From contig NZ_JAGGPX010000015.1 of the NCBI RefSeq assembly GCF_018613575.1, positions 175,316 to 239,315 of the forward strand: a stretch of 64,000 nt of DNA, given 5' to 3'. The stretch's first letter is position 1, and the number at the start of each line of letters is the position of its first letter. Shown piece by piece: positions 1 through 8,061 of this stretch. The stretch comes from Planococcus sp. ISL-110 (GTDB lineage Bacteria; Bacillota; Bacilli; Bacillales_A; Planococcaceae). Both the position numbers and the translations under genes were made by a program. The notes under the pieces were generated by a model, which had not been told where the DNA came from, ran no database searches, and saw only the letters and a list, made by a program, of their open reading frames with translations.

Positions 1-282
1 GGCAAAGACCGAGCCATTAAAAGCTTGAGCTTGCACACCGTTGAAAACTTACGGGAAATCATCGGGCTGGGTCCGGTTGATGAAACCATCCAAGATACGA
101 AAACCATCAATGTTCATCAGGATTTGCGCAATACATTGTCCATGCTGATGAATCAGGAAGCTGATCAAGTGATTGTAAAAGACGATCACGGTGAAAACAT
201 CGGAACGATTACAATCGATCTTGTCCAAAAGTACCTGCATTTCGAAATAAAAGGGAAGATATCCGCCTCCCAGGAAGGGTGA
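1..282 (+). CDS. osmoprotectant ABC transporter ATP-binding protein, C-terminal end (partial)
   Basis: The reading frame is open from the first base, so only the last 93 residues of a longer protein are visible and the start lies outside the window. The segment resembles the C-terminal CBS-domain tail of OpuCA/ProV-type ATPases, which sense ionic strength and energise uptake of glycine betaine, carnitine or choline. It is followed after 4 bases by a permease gene and then by a substrate-binding lipoprotein gene, the standard order of these transporters. No Walker motifs are in view, so the ATPase call rests on context and the CBS-like tail. Confidence 0.75.
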   Translation, partial: GKDRAIKSLSLHTVENLREIIGLGPVDETIQDTKTINVHQDLRNTLSMLMNQEADQVIVKDDHGENIGTITIDLVQKYLHFEIKGKISASQEG

Positions 283-286
283 TCCT

Positions 287-1024
287 GTGAATCGTAAAAA
301 GTTGATAGGCAATGTTGTAAGATACTCGCTTTACGCACTGGTCGCCGCATTTTTTATCTGGGCGATCGCCAATAATTATTTTGACTACATGTTCACGCAA
401 TCAGAAACATTTTTGGTGTTGTTAAGACAGCATGTTGTACTTGTGCTGGTTTCTTCGCTGCTCGCTATTTTAATCGCGGTGCCGGCCGGAATCCTCATTA
501 CCCGGCCGAAATTTAAAAGAGCGGAATGGATTGTTTCCAATATCGCGAACTTGGGGCAAACCATCCCGAGTCTTGCAGTTCTCGCATTAATGATCAGTAT
601 TTTAGGTATTGGTTTTCAAACCGCTGTTTTTGCTTTATTCATTTATTCGATTCTGCCAATCTTCAGAAACACGGTGGCCGGCATTGAATCCATCGACAAG
701 AACATGATCGATGCAGCAAAAGGGATGGGCATGAAGCCACACCAGATTTTATTTCGCATCGAACTTCCCAATTCCGCTTACTCGATTCTTGCGGGCATCC
801 GGACGGCTGTCGTATTGAATATTGGGACAGCAGCTCTTGCCTATGTGGTCGGGGCAGGTGGGCTTGGTGTTTGGATATTCACCGGGATCAACTTGTTTGA
901 TAACGGCTTCCTGATTTCCGGGGCCATACCTGTAACGTTATTGGCGATTCTGGCTGATTATATCCTGCGTAAAGTGGAATATGCCGTTGTGCCAAAAGGA
1001 TCAAGGCGTATTGAGAAAGCTTAA
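287..1024 (+). CDS. osmoprotectant ABC transporter permease (OpuC/OsmW type)
   Basis: This 245-residue integral membrane protein has about six hydrophobic segments and the EAA-type loop near residues 140-165 (AAKGMGM...ELPNS) that contacts the ATPase. It belongs to the binding-protein-dependent permease family of quaternary amine importers. It starts with GTG, 4 bases after the upstream stop, which implies translational coupling. OpuB/OpuC systems usually have two permeases. Only one is visible here, so the other may lie upstream of the window or the system may use a homodimer. Confidence 0.88.
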   Translation: MNRKKLIGNVVRYSLYALVAAFFIWAIANNYFDYMFTQSETFLVLLRQHVVLVLVSSLLAILIAVPAGILITRPKFKRAEWIVSNIANLGQTIPSLAVLALMISILGIGFQTAVFALFIYSILPIFRNTVAGIESIDKNMIDAAKGMGMKPHQILFRIELPNSAYSILAGIRTAVVLNIGTAALAYVVGAGGLGVWIFTGINLFDNGFLISGAIPVTLLAILADYILRKVEYAVVPKGSRRIEKA

Positions 1025-1051
1025 CGAAGAGAATAGGAGGTATCAGAATTT

Positions 1052-1960
1052 GTGGGTAAATTACTCAAACTTATCCCTCTGCTGATTGTCACGGTCATCC
1101 TGTCGGCCTGTTCGGGCTTAGGAGTGGCAGGAAAAGAAGTGACTGTAGGGGGCAAAAACTATACTGAACAATATTTATTGTCAGAGATGACGGCTTTCTT
1201 ATTAGTAGAAGAAGGATTCAAAGTAAACCAAATGAACAACCTTGGCAGCAGTGTGGTCCGCTCGGCATTGGAAAACGGCCAAGTAGACTTGATGTGGGAA
1301 TATACTGGGACGGCGCTCATCACTTATATGGGCGAAGAATCCATCCCCGATCCCGATAAAGCTTTTCAAAAGGTCAAAGAAATCGACGGTAAAAACGGCA
1401 TACACTGGATGAATATGTCGGGAGTCAACAACACCTATGCACTCGCCATGAGAAGCGAGCAAGCGGAAGAACTCGGGATCAAGTCCATCAGTGACCTCGC
1501 AGCTTATATCAACGAAAACCCCGGAGAACTGACCATGGCTGCCGATGCCGAGTTTGCAAACCGTTCAGACGGCTTGCCGGGCGTAGAAGAAACATACGGC
1601 TTTGAATTTGGTTCCGGCCAAGTAAACCAAATGGATCTCGGTTTGACGCAACGGTCATTGAACAATGAACAGGTGGATGTGTCAGTAGCCTTTGAAACAG
1701 ATGCTACTATCAGAAACTATGACCTGACCGTATTGGAAGACGACAAAAAATTCTTCCCGCCATACCGGGCAGCTGTGGCGATCAATCAGGAAGTGTATGA
1801 GGAATATCCTGAAATCGAAGAAATCACAGCCCGCTTGGCAGAAAGCCTGAACAGTGAGATCATGAGAGAGTTGAATTACTTGGTTGATATTGAAGGACAA
1901 AGCGTTTCAATTGTTGCTTATGATTGGCTTGTTGAAAATGATTTTCTGGAAGAAGAGTAG
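1052..1960 (+). CDS. osmoprotectant-binding lipoprotein (OpuCC/OsmX type)
   Basis: This 302-residue protein opens with a signal peptide ending in a lipobox (LSAC). The periplasmic-binding-protein fold of the glycine betaine/carnitine/choline family follows, with the typical opening GGKNYTEQYLLSEM. It starts at GTG behind a good ribosome binding site (AGGAGG). It is the last gene of the transporter operon and is followed by a strong terminator. Its C-terminal coding sequence recurs as a short relic at 3184-3217, on the far side of yitT. Confidence 0.9.
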   Translation: MGKLLKLIPLLIVTVILSACSGLGVAGKEVTVGGKNYTEQYLLSEMTAFLLVEEGFKVNQMNNLGSSVVRSALENGQVDLMWEYTGTALITYMGEESIPDPDKAFQKVKEIDGKNGIHWMNMSGVNNTYALAMRSEQAEELGIKSISDLAAYINENPGELTMAADAEFANRSDGLPGVEETYGFEFGSGQVNQMDLGLTQRSLNNEQVDVSVAFETDATIRNYDLTVLEDDKKFFPPYRAAVAINQEVYEEYPEIEEITARLAESLNSEIMRELNYLVDIEGQSVSIVAYDWLVENDFLEEE

Positions 1961-2000
1961 GATCAATAAGGATTCAATAAAAACAATGACCGATTAAGAA

Positions 2001-2047
2001 AACGCACCAATCCTGAGCTTGAAAGAGCTCTAGGATTGGTGCGTTTT
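2001..2047 (+). terminator. Rho-independent terminator of the osmoprotectant operon
   Basis: A long stem (AACGCACCAATCCT pairing with AGGATTGGTGCGTT) runs into a T-rich tail 40 bases after the binding-protein gene. Confidence 0.9.
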
Positions 2048-2072
2048 TGGTTTTATAACTTTTTATTAGAAG

Positions 2073-2117
2073 GTTTTAAAAAGAAAGCTCTCCAATAGCA
2101 GAATCCAGAGAGCTTTC
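2073..2117 (-). terminator. terminator of the YitT gene
   Basis: Arms GAAAGCTCTC (2083-2092) and GAGAGCTTTC (2108-2117) pair. On the minus strand the stem is followed by a T run. Confidence 0.85.
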
Positions 2118-2136
2118 AAAATGTATTCTATTAAAA

Positions 2137-3021
2137 TTATTTAGAAGCGTTTGGTACAGTAGCGACGACGGAACTTTTGGGTTCGGCCGTTTTTTTGAGC
2201 GTCCCGCTTCGCCGGAAATTCCCCATAACTTCCATCGTCTCCGTAATGCTGACGAACGCATTCGGATCGATAGACTTGATGAGCGACCGGACATGGGCAA
2301 GTTCATAACGCGTAATGACACTATAAAGCACTTTGACTTTGTTGCCTGAGTAGGCCCCTTCGCCGTCGGTCACAGTAATGCCACGGTACAAGCTTTCGAG
2401 CAATTCTTTTTTGACCGCGTCGCCTTGGCTTGTCACCACCATGAGGCTCAGCTTGATATGGCGTGTGTGTACGCGATCCATGACAATCCCGGTGATATAG
2501 ATGGAAGCCATTGTGTACATCGCCAGTTCCCAAGAAAAGATGAACCCTGAAATAAAAACGACGACGCTGTTAAGACTGAATACCAAAAAACCGAGCGGGA
2601 TGTCGCGCTTCAGCGTCAACAGCAGCCCGACGATATCGAACCCGCCGCCTGAACCATAAAACCGGATGACCACACCAGCGCCAGCACCGATCATGACTCC
2701 ACCAAACACTGAAGACAAAAGTGCATCTTCGGTTACTTTCATAATGGGAATGTAGAGCATCGCAATCGATGTCACAGCCACAGAAAAAACACTATTGAGG
2801 ATAAACATCTTGCCAAGCTTCATCCAGGCTAGCCCGAAAATCGGGACGTTAAGCACAACCAGCCAGATTCCTGCATTAATAGGGGTTAATAGCCCTAAAA
2901 TCATGGCCACGCCTGTGACGCCTCCGGCTAAAATCTCATGTGGCAATAAAAACATATTAAATGCCACTGCAAGCAATAATGATGCTGCAAAAATGGCCAG
3001 CAGGCTATAAAAATTTTTCAC
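2137..3021 (-). CDS. YitT family membrane protein with DUF2179 domain
   Basis: This 294-residue protein has five to six N-terminal membrane segments (about residues 5-185), with GGxxG-like loops such as RFYGSGGGFDIVG. A soluble C-terminal domain of about 80 residues matches DUF2179. The YitT family is widespread in Bacilli and has no firmly assigned substrate. It starts at GTG and stands alone, convergent with the osmoprotectant operon and with its own terminator. The C-terminal tail after the conserved domain (about residues 270-294, ending TVPNASK) is longer than usual. Family assignment is confident, function is not. Confidence 0.85.
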   Translation of the reverse strand: MKNFYSLLAIFAASLLLAVAFNMFLLPHEILAGGVTGVAMILGLLTPINAGIWLVVLNVPIFGLAWMKLGKMFILNSVFSVAVTSIAMLYIPIMKVTEDALLSSVFGGVMIGAGAGVVIRFYGSGGGFDIVGLLLTLKRDIPLGFLVFSLNSVVVFISGFIFSWELAMYTMASIYITGIVMDRVHTRHIKLSLMVVTSQGDAVKKELLESLYRGITVTDGEGAYSGNKVKVLYSVITRYELAHVRSLIKSIDPNAFVSITETMEVMGNFRRSGTLKKTAEPKSSVVATVPNASK

Positions 3022-3183
3022 ACGTACATCTCCGTTCTATCATTAATTCATTTGCGTCAAAAATAATTGCTGTCCACTATTATTATTCAGCACAGTGCTT
3101 CAAATTATAGAGTATAGCTTGATGGAAATGCAAGAAATAGATTTCTTATGAATGGTAGGCGCAGAACCTAAAAAGCGGCATTA

Positions 3184-3217
3184 TGAGAGAGTTGAAATAT
3201 TTGGACAATATTGAAGG
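3184..3217 (+). pseudogene. relic of the 3' end of an osmoprotectant-binding protein gene
   Basis: The segment reading TGAGAGAGTTGAAATA and ending ATATTGAAGG closely repeats bases 1862-1895 near the end of the binding-protein gene. The words GGTGCGTTTTT then follow, echoing that gene's terminator. It looks like the scar of a tandem duplication of the operon end around yitT. Confidence 0.55.
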
Positions 3218-3288
3218 CTGGTGCGTTTTTGATTCTGGAACTTTTTAGTTACGAATCGGTTTAATGGACACAAAAGGGGTGGAGAGAA

Positions 3289-3360
3289 ATGAAGTTCAAG
3301 CACTTGTTTTGGGGCGCTATCATTCTTGTGATCTTGATCACTAGCGTTGCACCAATGTAA
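3289..3360 (+). CDS. small hydrophobic peptide (23 aa)
   Basis: An ATG preceded by GGGGTGGAGAGAA opens a 23-codon frame with a lysine-rich start and a single hydrophobic stretch (about residues 6-19, FWGAIILVILITS). It looks like a short single-pass membrane peptide, a kind often missed in annotation. No family is recognised. The good ribosome binding site and membrane-like composition support translation. Confidence 0.45.
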   Translation: MKFKHLFWGAIILVILITSVAPM

Positions 3361-3444
3361 AAATATGTATTTGTATTTTAATCCCTTAAATCCCATTTAA
3401 AATTTAAGCAAAAATAACCCCGCCTAAAACTTGCGCAGAACTAA

Positions 3445-3509
3445 AAATACTCCTACTGTAGAGGGGACGATGACGAGTCGATCCCCTTAATCCTACAGAA
3501 GGAGTATTT
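3445..3509 (+). promoter_or_regulatory. stem-loop covering the IS4 transposase ribosome binding site
   Basis: Bases 3445-3461 pair with 3493-3509 at 16 of 17 positions, and AGGGGA pairs with TCCCCT further in. The 3' arm contains the AGGAG that precedes the transposase start at 3513. Such hairpins are known in IS231-type elements of this family. They mask the ribosome binding site when transcription enters from outside. Confidence 0.65.
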
Positions 3510-3512
3510 ATC

Positions 3513-4572
3513 ATGATCAGTGTAGACCAGATGACTATATTTCGTCAATATTTAGCTCTGTTGCCGACCGCATCTTTGGCATGCCTTGCCAAAAATTTAG
3601 GCTATGACAAGCTACACGATGATGGATTGGTGAAAGCGTTTATTTTAGCCAATCTGCTCAAATGGAATTCGTTGCGGATGATCGAAAGCGGGATTCGTTC
3701 CCAATCTGAAATTCAACAGGAGCTGGGCGTAGAATCGTTTAGTGCAGGTCAATTGAGCCGACGACTTGCCGTGCTAAATACCGGTGAACTGTCGCATATC
3801 CTTTTTCAGTTAACCGGGCACTATCACCGGATTACGGCAGGCGAAAAGGGGTTAGGGGTTGAATCCCAAAGTCGGTAAGCTGGCGATCATCGGTTCCTCT
3901 GCGATTCCATTGTCCAAACACGCGCTCGATTGGACGGCTTTGACGCCATATTATTGCGGCGTCAAAATTCACGTGCGGCTGGCCGTTGTGAAAGCGGACA
4001 GCGCATTTCCAGAAGCGATGATCCCTTCCACCGCCAATGTTCCGGATATCGAAGTGGCCAACCACCTCATCGTAGATGATGACGCGACGTATATCGCAGA
4101 TCGGGGATATGGGGAAAAGCCGAAAATGGCCGGCTGGCTGGAACGAAAAGTAAAGTTTGTCGTTCGTGTCAAATCCAATTTCAGGGTGGGCGCAATCCAG
4201 GAGTTGCCAGCCGGTTCCGAGCAGGTCAGCCGGCATGCCCTTATCACCATCCGATCGCGCCCGGATCCCGTCAAACTTGTCGAGTTCAGCGACCCTAAAG
4301 GGCGTCACTTCCGCTTGATTTCCAACCGACTAAATCTGTCAGATCTAGAGATTATGGAAATCTACAAGAACCGGTGGTTGATCGAGCTTTTTTTCAAATG
4401 GCTGAAGCAACATGTAAAAGTGGATCACCTGTACAGCCAGTCGCCAGTCGGTATTTGGAACCAGCTGTACATTGCCTTGATCACGTTTGCCTTGATGGAG
4501 ATTTATCGTCTGCTTACGTATCCGAACGTCACAACCGCCCACTTTCTACGGAATATTCAGCTTACTGGATAG
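3513..4572 (+). pseudogene. IS4-family DDE transposase, frameshifted
   Basis: Two overlapping frames (3513-3878 and 3859-4572) encode consecutive parts of one transposase of about 350 residues. The N-terminal part is a DNA-binding region. The C-terminal part shows the DDE core: IIGSSAIP, where IIDSSTIP is usual so the first aspartate is lost, then YIADRGYG, then the YREK-type signature in NRWLIELFFKWLK. The frameshift lies in the G-rich stretch around 3845-3875. The frame shift and the altered first catalytic position make it inactive. Confidence 0.85.
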
Positions 4573-4601
4573 TTCTTGCTTATGTACAACGCTAATGGAT
4601 C

Positions 4602-4958
4602 TTGATAGCTTGTTCAGAAGAAAGAAGGGCAGCGACGACTGAAAAACCCGTTCAGCCTGTAATAGAAGACAGGGAGGATTTGGGTGAGACGGCTCCTGCC
4701 CTCAAAGTGGTGATAGATGGGATGGAGATTCCTTCTATAAGAAGCGGGTATAGCTGGAGCTATTTTGACGAGCAGGAAAATGCGATGGCTCTTGTTGAAA
4801 CGGAATCCCTTTCTCCGATGGAAGTAGCTAAGAAGCAGAAAGCTCCCAGAGTAAATGGAGAGACAGTAATCGGTCTCAGGTTCGAAAAGGAACCTGATTC
4901 CTATAGAGTAAATATCTGGAATTTTCACGCTATTGCGAAGAGACCCTATAGTCAATAA
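4602..4958 (+). pseudogene. lipoprotein gene cut at both ends by mobile elements
   Basis: The frame begins inside a lipobox (LIAC followed by SEERR), with the signal peptide and start codon lost to the IS4 element on its left. The 118 residues include an IDGMEIPSIRSGYSW segment, a pattern I associate with small secreted Bacillus-type lipoproteins of unknown function. On the right the frame ends within a few bases of the IscB element. A possible 3' remnant (NPIHEIVLDHSSGKKVYVV, then stop at about 6615) sits beyond that element at about 6547. It is almost certainly dead. Confidence 0.6.
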
Positions 4959-4959
4959 C

Positions 4960-5251
4960 CCGCCATTGAAATGGCAGGCTTGCAAAAGCCTTGATTGACT
5001 AGCCTCAGTTCCATTTTGAACTGCGTTGGGTAAGCCAGCATACCCGTGGATGTTTGTCCTAGTCTGCGGCTCTATGGTGCCGGATTAAAAGCCTTGCGGG
5101 TACGAGGCGGTGTCCGGCACATGACAAACTTTCCCAACCTTGGCGAAGGACAGTGCTTCGGCACGGAACCTCTCTTCGGAGAGCGCAGAAACAAGGTTTC
5201 ATCACTTGTTTCGTCTTTAAAGAACGTTAACTTTCAACAGGAGGTGTCTTC
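4960..5251 (+). ncRNA. omega RNA (HEARO RNA) of the IscB element
   Basis: The 290 bases before iscB hold no convincing gene but are densely structured. Hairpins include GCCATtgaaATGGC at 4962-4975, a long stem with arms GTGCCGG (5077) and CCGGCAC (5120), and UUCG-capped hairpins at 5153-5164 and 5170-5183. The last is a GAAAC/GTTTC stem just before iscB. Position and structure match the HEARO/omega RNA that guides IscB. In known IscB loci the RNA's 5' end reads through the element's left end, so the guide is copied from flanking host DNA, here the broken lipoprotein gene. Confidence 0.8.
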
Positions 5252-6529
5252 ATGGCACAGGTTTATGTCCTGCATCAGAACGGGCAACCGTTGATGCCGA
5301 CCACACCGGGGAAAGCCCGGCAATTACTCAAACAGAACAAGGCGAAAATCCTGCATTACGAACCGTTTACGATTCGCTTGCGCTACGAGACGCCTGCCTA
5401 TACACAGCCCGTCACCTTGGGCGTCGACAGCGGAAGCGCCACCATCGGCTTATCGGCGTCCACTGAGAAGAAGGAATTGTTTTCCTCTGAAGTGGTGTTG
5501 CGCCGGGATGTGTCGGACAACCTCACCGAACGGGCGATGTACCGCCGCAACCGGCGGAACCGCAAGACCCGCTACCGGCAACCCCGGTTTCTCAACCGGG
5601 TGAAAAGCAAGCACAAGGGGTGGCTGGCGCCTTCCATCGAACAGAAGATTGCCTGCCATCAGCACATGATAAACAAAGTGCACCACCTTCTGCCGATCTC
5701 CAAAATCGTCGTTGAGACAGCATCGTTCGATACACAGTTGATGCAAAACGCTGGAATCAGCGACGCCCAGTACCAGCAAGGAGCGCAACTAGGCTTTTTT
5801 AACACCAGGGAGTTTATCCTATTTCGGGATGACCATATGTGCCAATTATGCAAAGGCAAAAAGAACGACCCGATTCTGAACGTCCACCACTTGGTCTACC
5901 GCTCGATGGGCGGAACGGATGCCCCGTCGAACCTGATAACCCTGTGTAACAGTTGTCACACATCCGATAATCACGAACCAGGCAAGCCTTTATGGGCGTG
6001 GTGCCAGGCGAAGAAGACCATGGGCAACTTTAAATCTGCCACATTTATGGGCGTCATGCGTCCAACACTGCTAAAGCGTTTGCGCCAAAGCTACCCGGTT
6101 GTCGAAGAGACATTCGGCTACGTGACGAAAAACAATCGTATCCGGGCGAACCTTGTCAAGACGCATGCGATTGATGCCTTGATGATAACGGGCAACTTAC
6201 GGGCGAAGCCGCTCCAGCGGATAATGGCATACAAGAAAGTGCGCCAGCACAACCGCAGTCTGCACAAAGCAACGATACTGAAAGGCGGTTACCGTAAGAG
6301 CAACCAGGCGTCCTTTGAAGTCAAGGGATTCCAGCTGTTCGACAAGGTGCGCTTTGAAGGACAGAACGGTTTCATCACCGGCAGACGCAAGACCGGATAC
6401 TTCGCCATCAAAACGATTGACGGCGACTGGATTCACAAGAGCGGCAATCACAAAAAGTGCCAGTTGCTTCAACGCCGAAGAAACTACATCCAACAAGAGG
6501 TGAACCGGTTGGTTTCTTCTCCCCTCTAA
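5252..6529 (+). CDS. iscB: IscB RNA-guided nuclease
   Basis: This 425-residue protein has the full IscB architecture. A PLMP motif lies at residues 13-16, the RuvC-I aspartate at D59 (GVDSGSATIG), and an arginine-rich bridge helix at about 98-116. RuvC-II glutamate is E155, and an HNH domain at about 195-240 has C197/C200, H212-H213 and C232/C235. RuvC-III is THAID with H305 and D308, followed by a C-terminal TAM-interacting region. All expected catalytic residues are present, so it should be active. IscB is the ancestor-type relative of Cas9 and cuts DNA guided by omega RNA. The start follows AGGAGGTG. The stop codon sits in the loop of the right-end hairpin. Confidence 0.95.
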   Translation: MAQVYVLHQNGQPLMPTTPGKARQLLKQNKAKILHYEPFTIRLRYETPAYTQPVTLGVDSGSATIGLSASTEKKELFSSEVVLRRDVSDNLTERAMYRRNRRNRKTRYRQPRFLNRVKSKHKGWLAPSIEQKIACHQHMINKVHHLLPISKIVVETASFDTQLMQNAGISDAQYQQGAQLGFFNTREFILFRDDHMCQLCKGKKNDPILNVHHLVYRSMGGTDAPSNLITLCNSCHTSDNHEPGKPLWAWCQAKKTMGNFKSATFMGVMRPTLLKRLRQSYPVVEETFGYVTKNNRIRANLVKTHAIDALMITGNLRAKPLQRIMAYKKVRQHNRSLHKATILKGGYRKSNQASFEVKGFQLFDKVRFEGQNGFITGRRKTGYFAIKTIDGDWIHKSGNHKKCQLLQRRRNYIQQEVNRLVSSPL

Positions 6530-6550
6530 AGAAGGGAGAGGAAACCAACC
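6507..6550 (+). repeat. right-end hairpin of the IscB element
   Basis: GGTTGGTTTC (6507-6516) pairs with GAAACCAACC (6541-6550), and pairing continues inward to about 18 base pairs. The loop contains the iscB stop codon (6527-6529). No T tract follows, so it is better read as a transposon end than a terminator. Confidence 0.7.
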
Positions 6551-6966
6551 CTATTCATGAAATCGTACTTGACCATTCCAGTGGGAAAAAGGTGTATGTA
6601 GTTACTGCATATTAAGAACAGGGGATGGTTACCTATGTTTTTCTCTGACGGTTGAATAGCGGATTCCCTGAGGATAACAGTCCTATATGTGGTCTAATTT
6701 CACGATGTTCGGCCTGCTGCAAACCTTATTCGAGCGAAAGATTAAAGTACATACGAACTTTCCATGATGAGGACAAGGTATCATAAAGTTCCTCCTTCTA
6801 AATGTTACTGCTTTGATAAACTCGAATGAAGAGAGGTATTTTCACGCGGAATAAAAACCGGAACTCAAGCCGCCGGCCGCCGAACAAATTTTCTCTCTGG
6901 CAGTCCACTGTAAATGGCGTCGTGCAAGTAAAGATGGAAATTCAAGCTAAAAGGGGATGGAATCTG

Positions 6967-7110
6967 ATGGGTGAAAGCGAAGACTTGTTCAGCAGAAAAT
7001 CGAAAGAAGAACGCAGATTAGGGGAACCGACCGCTGCGTTCAAAGGTGCAGCCTGGGGCGCTTTGCTGATTGGGGTATCGGCGTACAGTGACGGTTCCCA
7101 AATAGATTGA
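6967..7110 (+). pseudogene. truncated YiaA/YiaB-type membrane protein
   Basis: An ATG behind AAAAGGGGATGG opens a frame whose second half (PTAAFKGAAWGALLIGVSAYS) matches the first membrane helix of the small YiaAB family. It is then derailed after the helix and stops at 47 residues. The second helix pair is missing, so this is a remnant. Family members are two- or four-helix inner-membrane proteins of unknown function. Confidence 0.5.
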
Positions 7111-7173
7111 CATGTTACATTTTAATTTTTCTTATCATACAGAGCATCATATCTTTCCAAGTATGAGCTCTAA

Positions 7174-7371
7174 GTATTATCCATTGGTGAAGGAAAATAT
7201 AAAGGAAAACTGCCCGGTCTTTATGATGAGATGCCGATGTCGAGTGCTTTGAAAGCGTTATGGAAGACGCATAGAGTTTATTACAATGGGAAAGAATTAA
7301 TTGATCCTCAGGCAGAATTGGTCTATGGGTCACTCGGGAATGGTCTTAATTCCGAAGCGATTAAGCCGTGA
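7174..7371 (+). pseudogene. coding remnant of unknown family
   Basis: A 65-codon open stretch without a start codon reads as normal protein (KLPGLYDEMPMSSALKALW and ELIDPQAELVYGSLG) and ends at TGA. Codon use looks genuine. It seems to be the C-terminal end of a gene whose front was lost in the surrounding insertions. I do not recognise the family. Confidence 0.35.
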
Positions 7372-7416
7372 CCAATGAATGGCAACGTTATTAAAGAAGG
7401 AATAAAACAAACATAA

Positions 7417-7640
7417 AGTTCTGAAGGGGCTGTTCCAAAAGGTCATGAAAAATGACTTTCGGGACATCCCTTTTGTTGTTCTTAAAAAGAACTTGCTAAT
7501 TTTTATTGCGACGGACGCCAAGCCGCTAGGGTCTCCTTTATATCACCCCGCTGCTCTCGCAGGAGTTGCCGTCTCTATTCGAATCAACCGGTTCTATGAT
7601 CGGTGAAAGTGTTGGACGACAGGCGTTTTACTTTGTCCAG
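7417..7640. repeat. insertion-sequence-like relic between genes
   Basis: GGGGCTGTTCCAAAAGGTCA is followed by an imperfect inverse (TGACTTTCGGGACATCCCTT), the kind of end/terminator seen in IS1182-type elements. Nearby words such as TCTCGCAGGAGTTGCCGTCTC resemble reverse-oriented dispersed intergenic repeats of Bacillales. No intact gene is present. Confidence 0.35.
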
Positions 7641-7806
7641 TATAATTTTTTAAATGGCTGTAATCATCCCTTTTAAAATCTTATAAAGAGAGGAGGGAGT
7701 ACTATGTAATTAGAAAATAAGATATAAAGGATAAATTTAGTTAATCATACAGTTGAATATTTTTATTGTTCAGATTCCTTTGGTCAAAAAGGAGTGGAGG
7801 TGTGTA

Positions 7807-8061
7807 ATGCAGAACAATAGTATAGAGAAATGCAATGAATTCTGCAGAGAATTGCAACGAAAAGTACATACTGATCTAGCAAAGATTTTACATGGAGAGG
7901 CGGGCATGATAGCCTACCTATGCATTGCTGAATCCTTTAGAGGACTAGCTTCTGGGCTCGTGTATGATCCATGTCAAATCAACTCGGACTCTTTATTATG
8001 CTTTGTAAAACTATGTACTGTTGTTTTGCAAAATATATCTTTTATATTTCGCCGATTGTAA
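7807..8061 (+). pseudogene. N-terminal fragment of an unidentified protein, cut by IS30
   Basis: ATG behind GGAGTGGAGG starts an 84-codon frame (MQNNSIEKCNEFCRELQRKV). Its first 40 residues resemble the N-terminal helix of MarR-like regulators (HTDLAKILHGEAGMIAYL), but that is only a suggestion. The frame stops 6 bases into the left repeat of the downstream IS30 element, so the original 3' end was probably displaced. Confidence 0.4.

Larger units (their letters stand above)
3430..4592 (+). mobile_element. IS4-family insertion sequence, inactivated
   Basis: The element comprises a 5' stem-loop leader, a frameshifted transposase and unclear ends. Words near the edges (CTTGCGCAGAAC on the left, GTTCTTGCTTA on the right) may be degenerate inverted repeats. 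Its right boundary abuts the lipobox of a lipoprotein gene whose start is missing, so it appears to have inserted in that gene's signal-peptide region. Boundaries are approximate. Confidence 0.6.
4960..6550 (+). mobile_element. IscB element (IS200/IS605-like, without transposase)
   Basis: The unit consists of a left-end hairpin, the omega RNA, iscB and a long right-end hairpin, with no tnpA. The left edge directly follows ATAAC at 4955-4959. My recollection is that HEARO elements favour short flanking motifs of that kind. Subterminal hairpins instead of inverted repeats fit the IS200/IS605 single-strand transposition style. Movement would need TnpA supplied in trans. Boundaries are inferred to within a few bases. 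Confidence 0.7.

Noticed and set aside
5046..5294. An 82-codon open frame before iscB.
   Set aside because: It lies in the hairpin-rich omega RNA, overlaps the iscB start and has no ribosome binding site.
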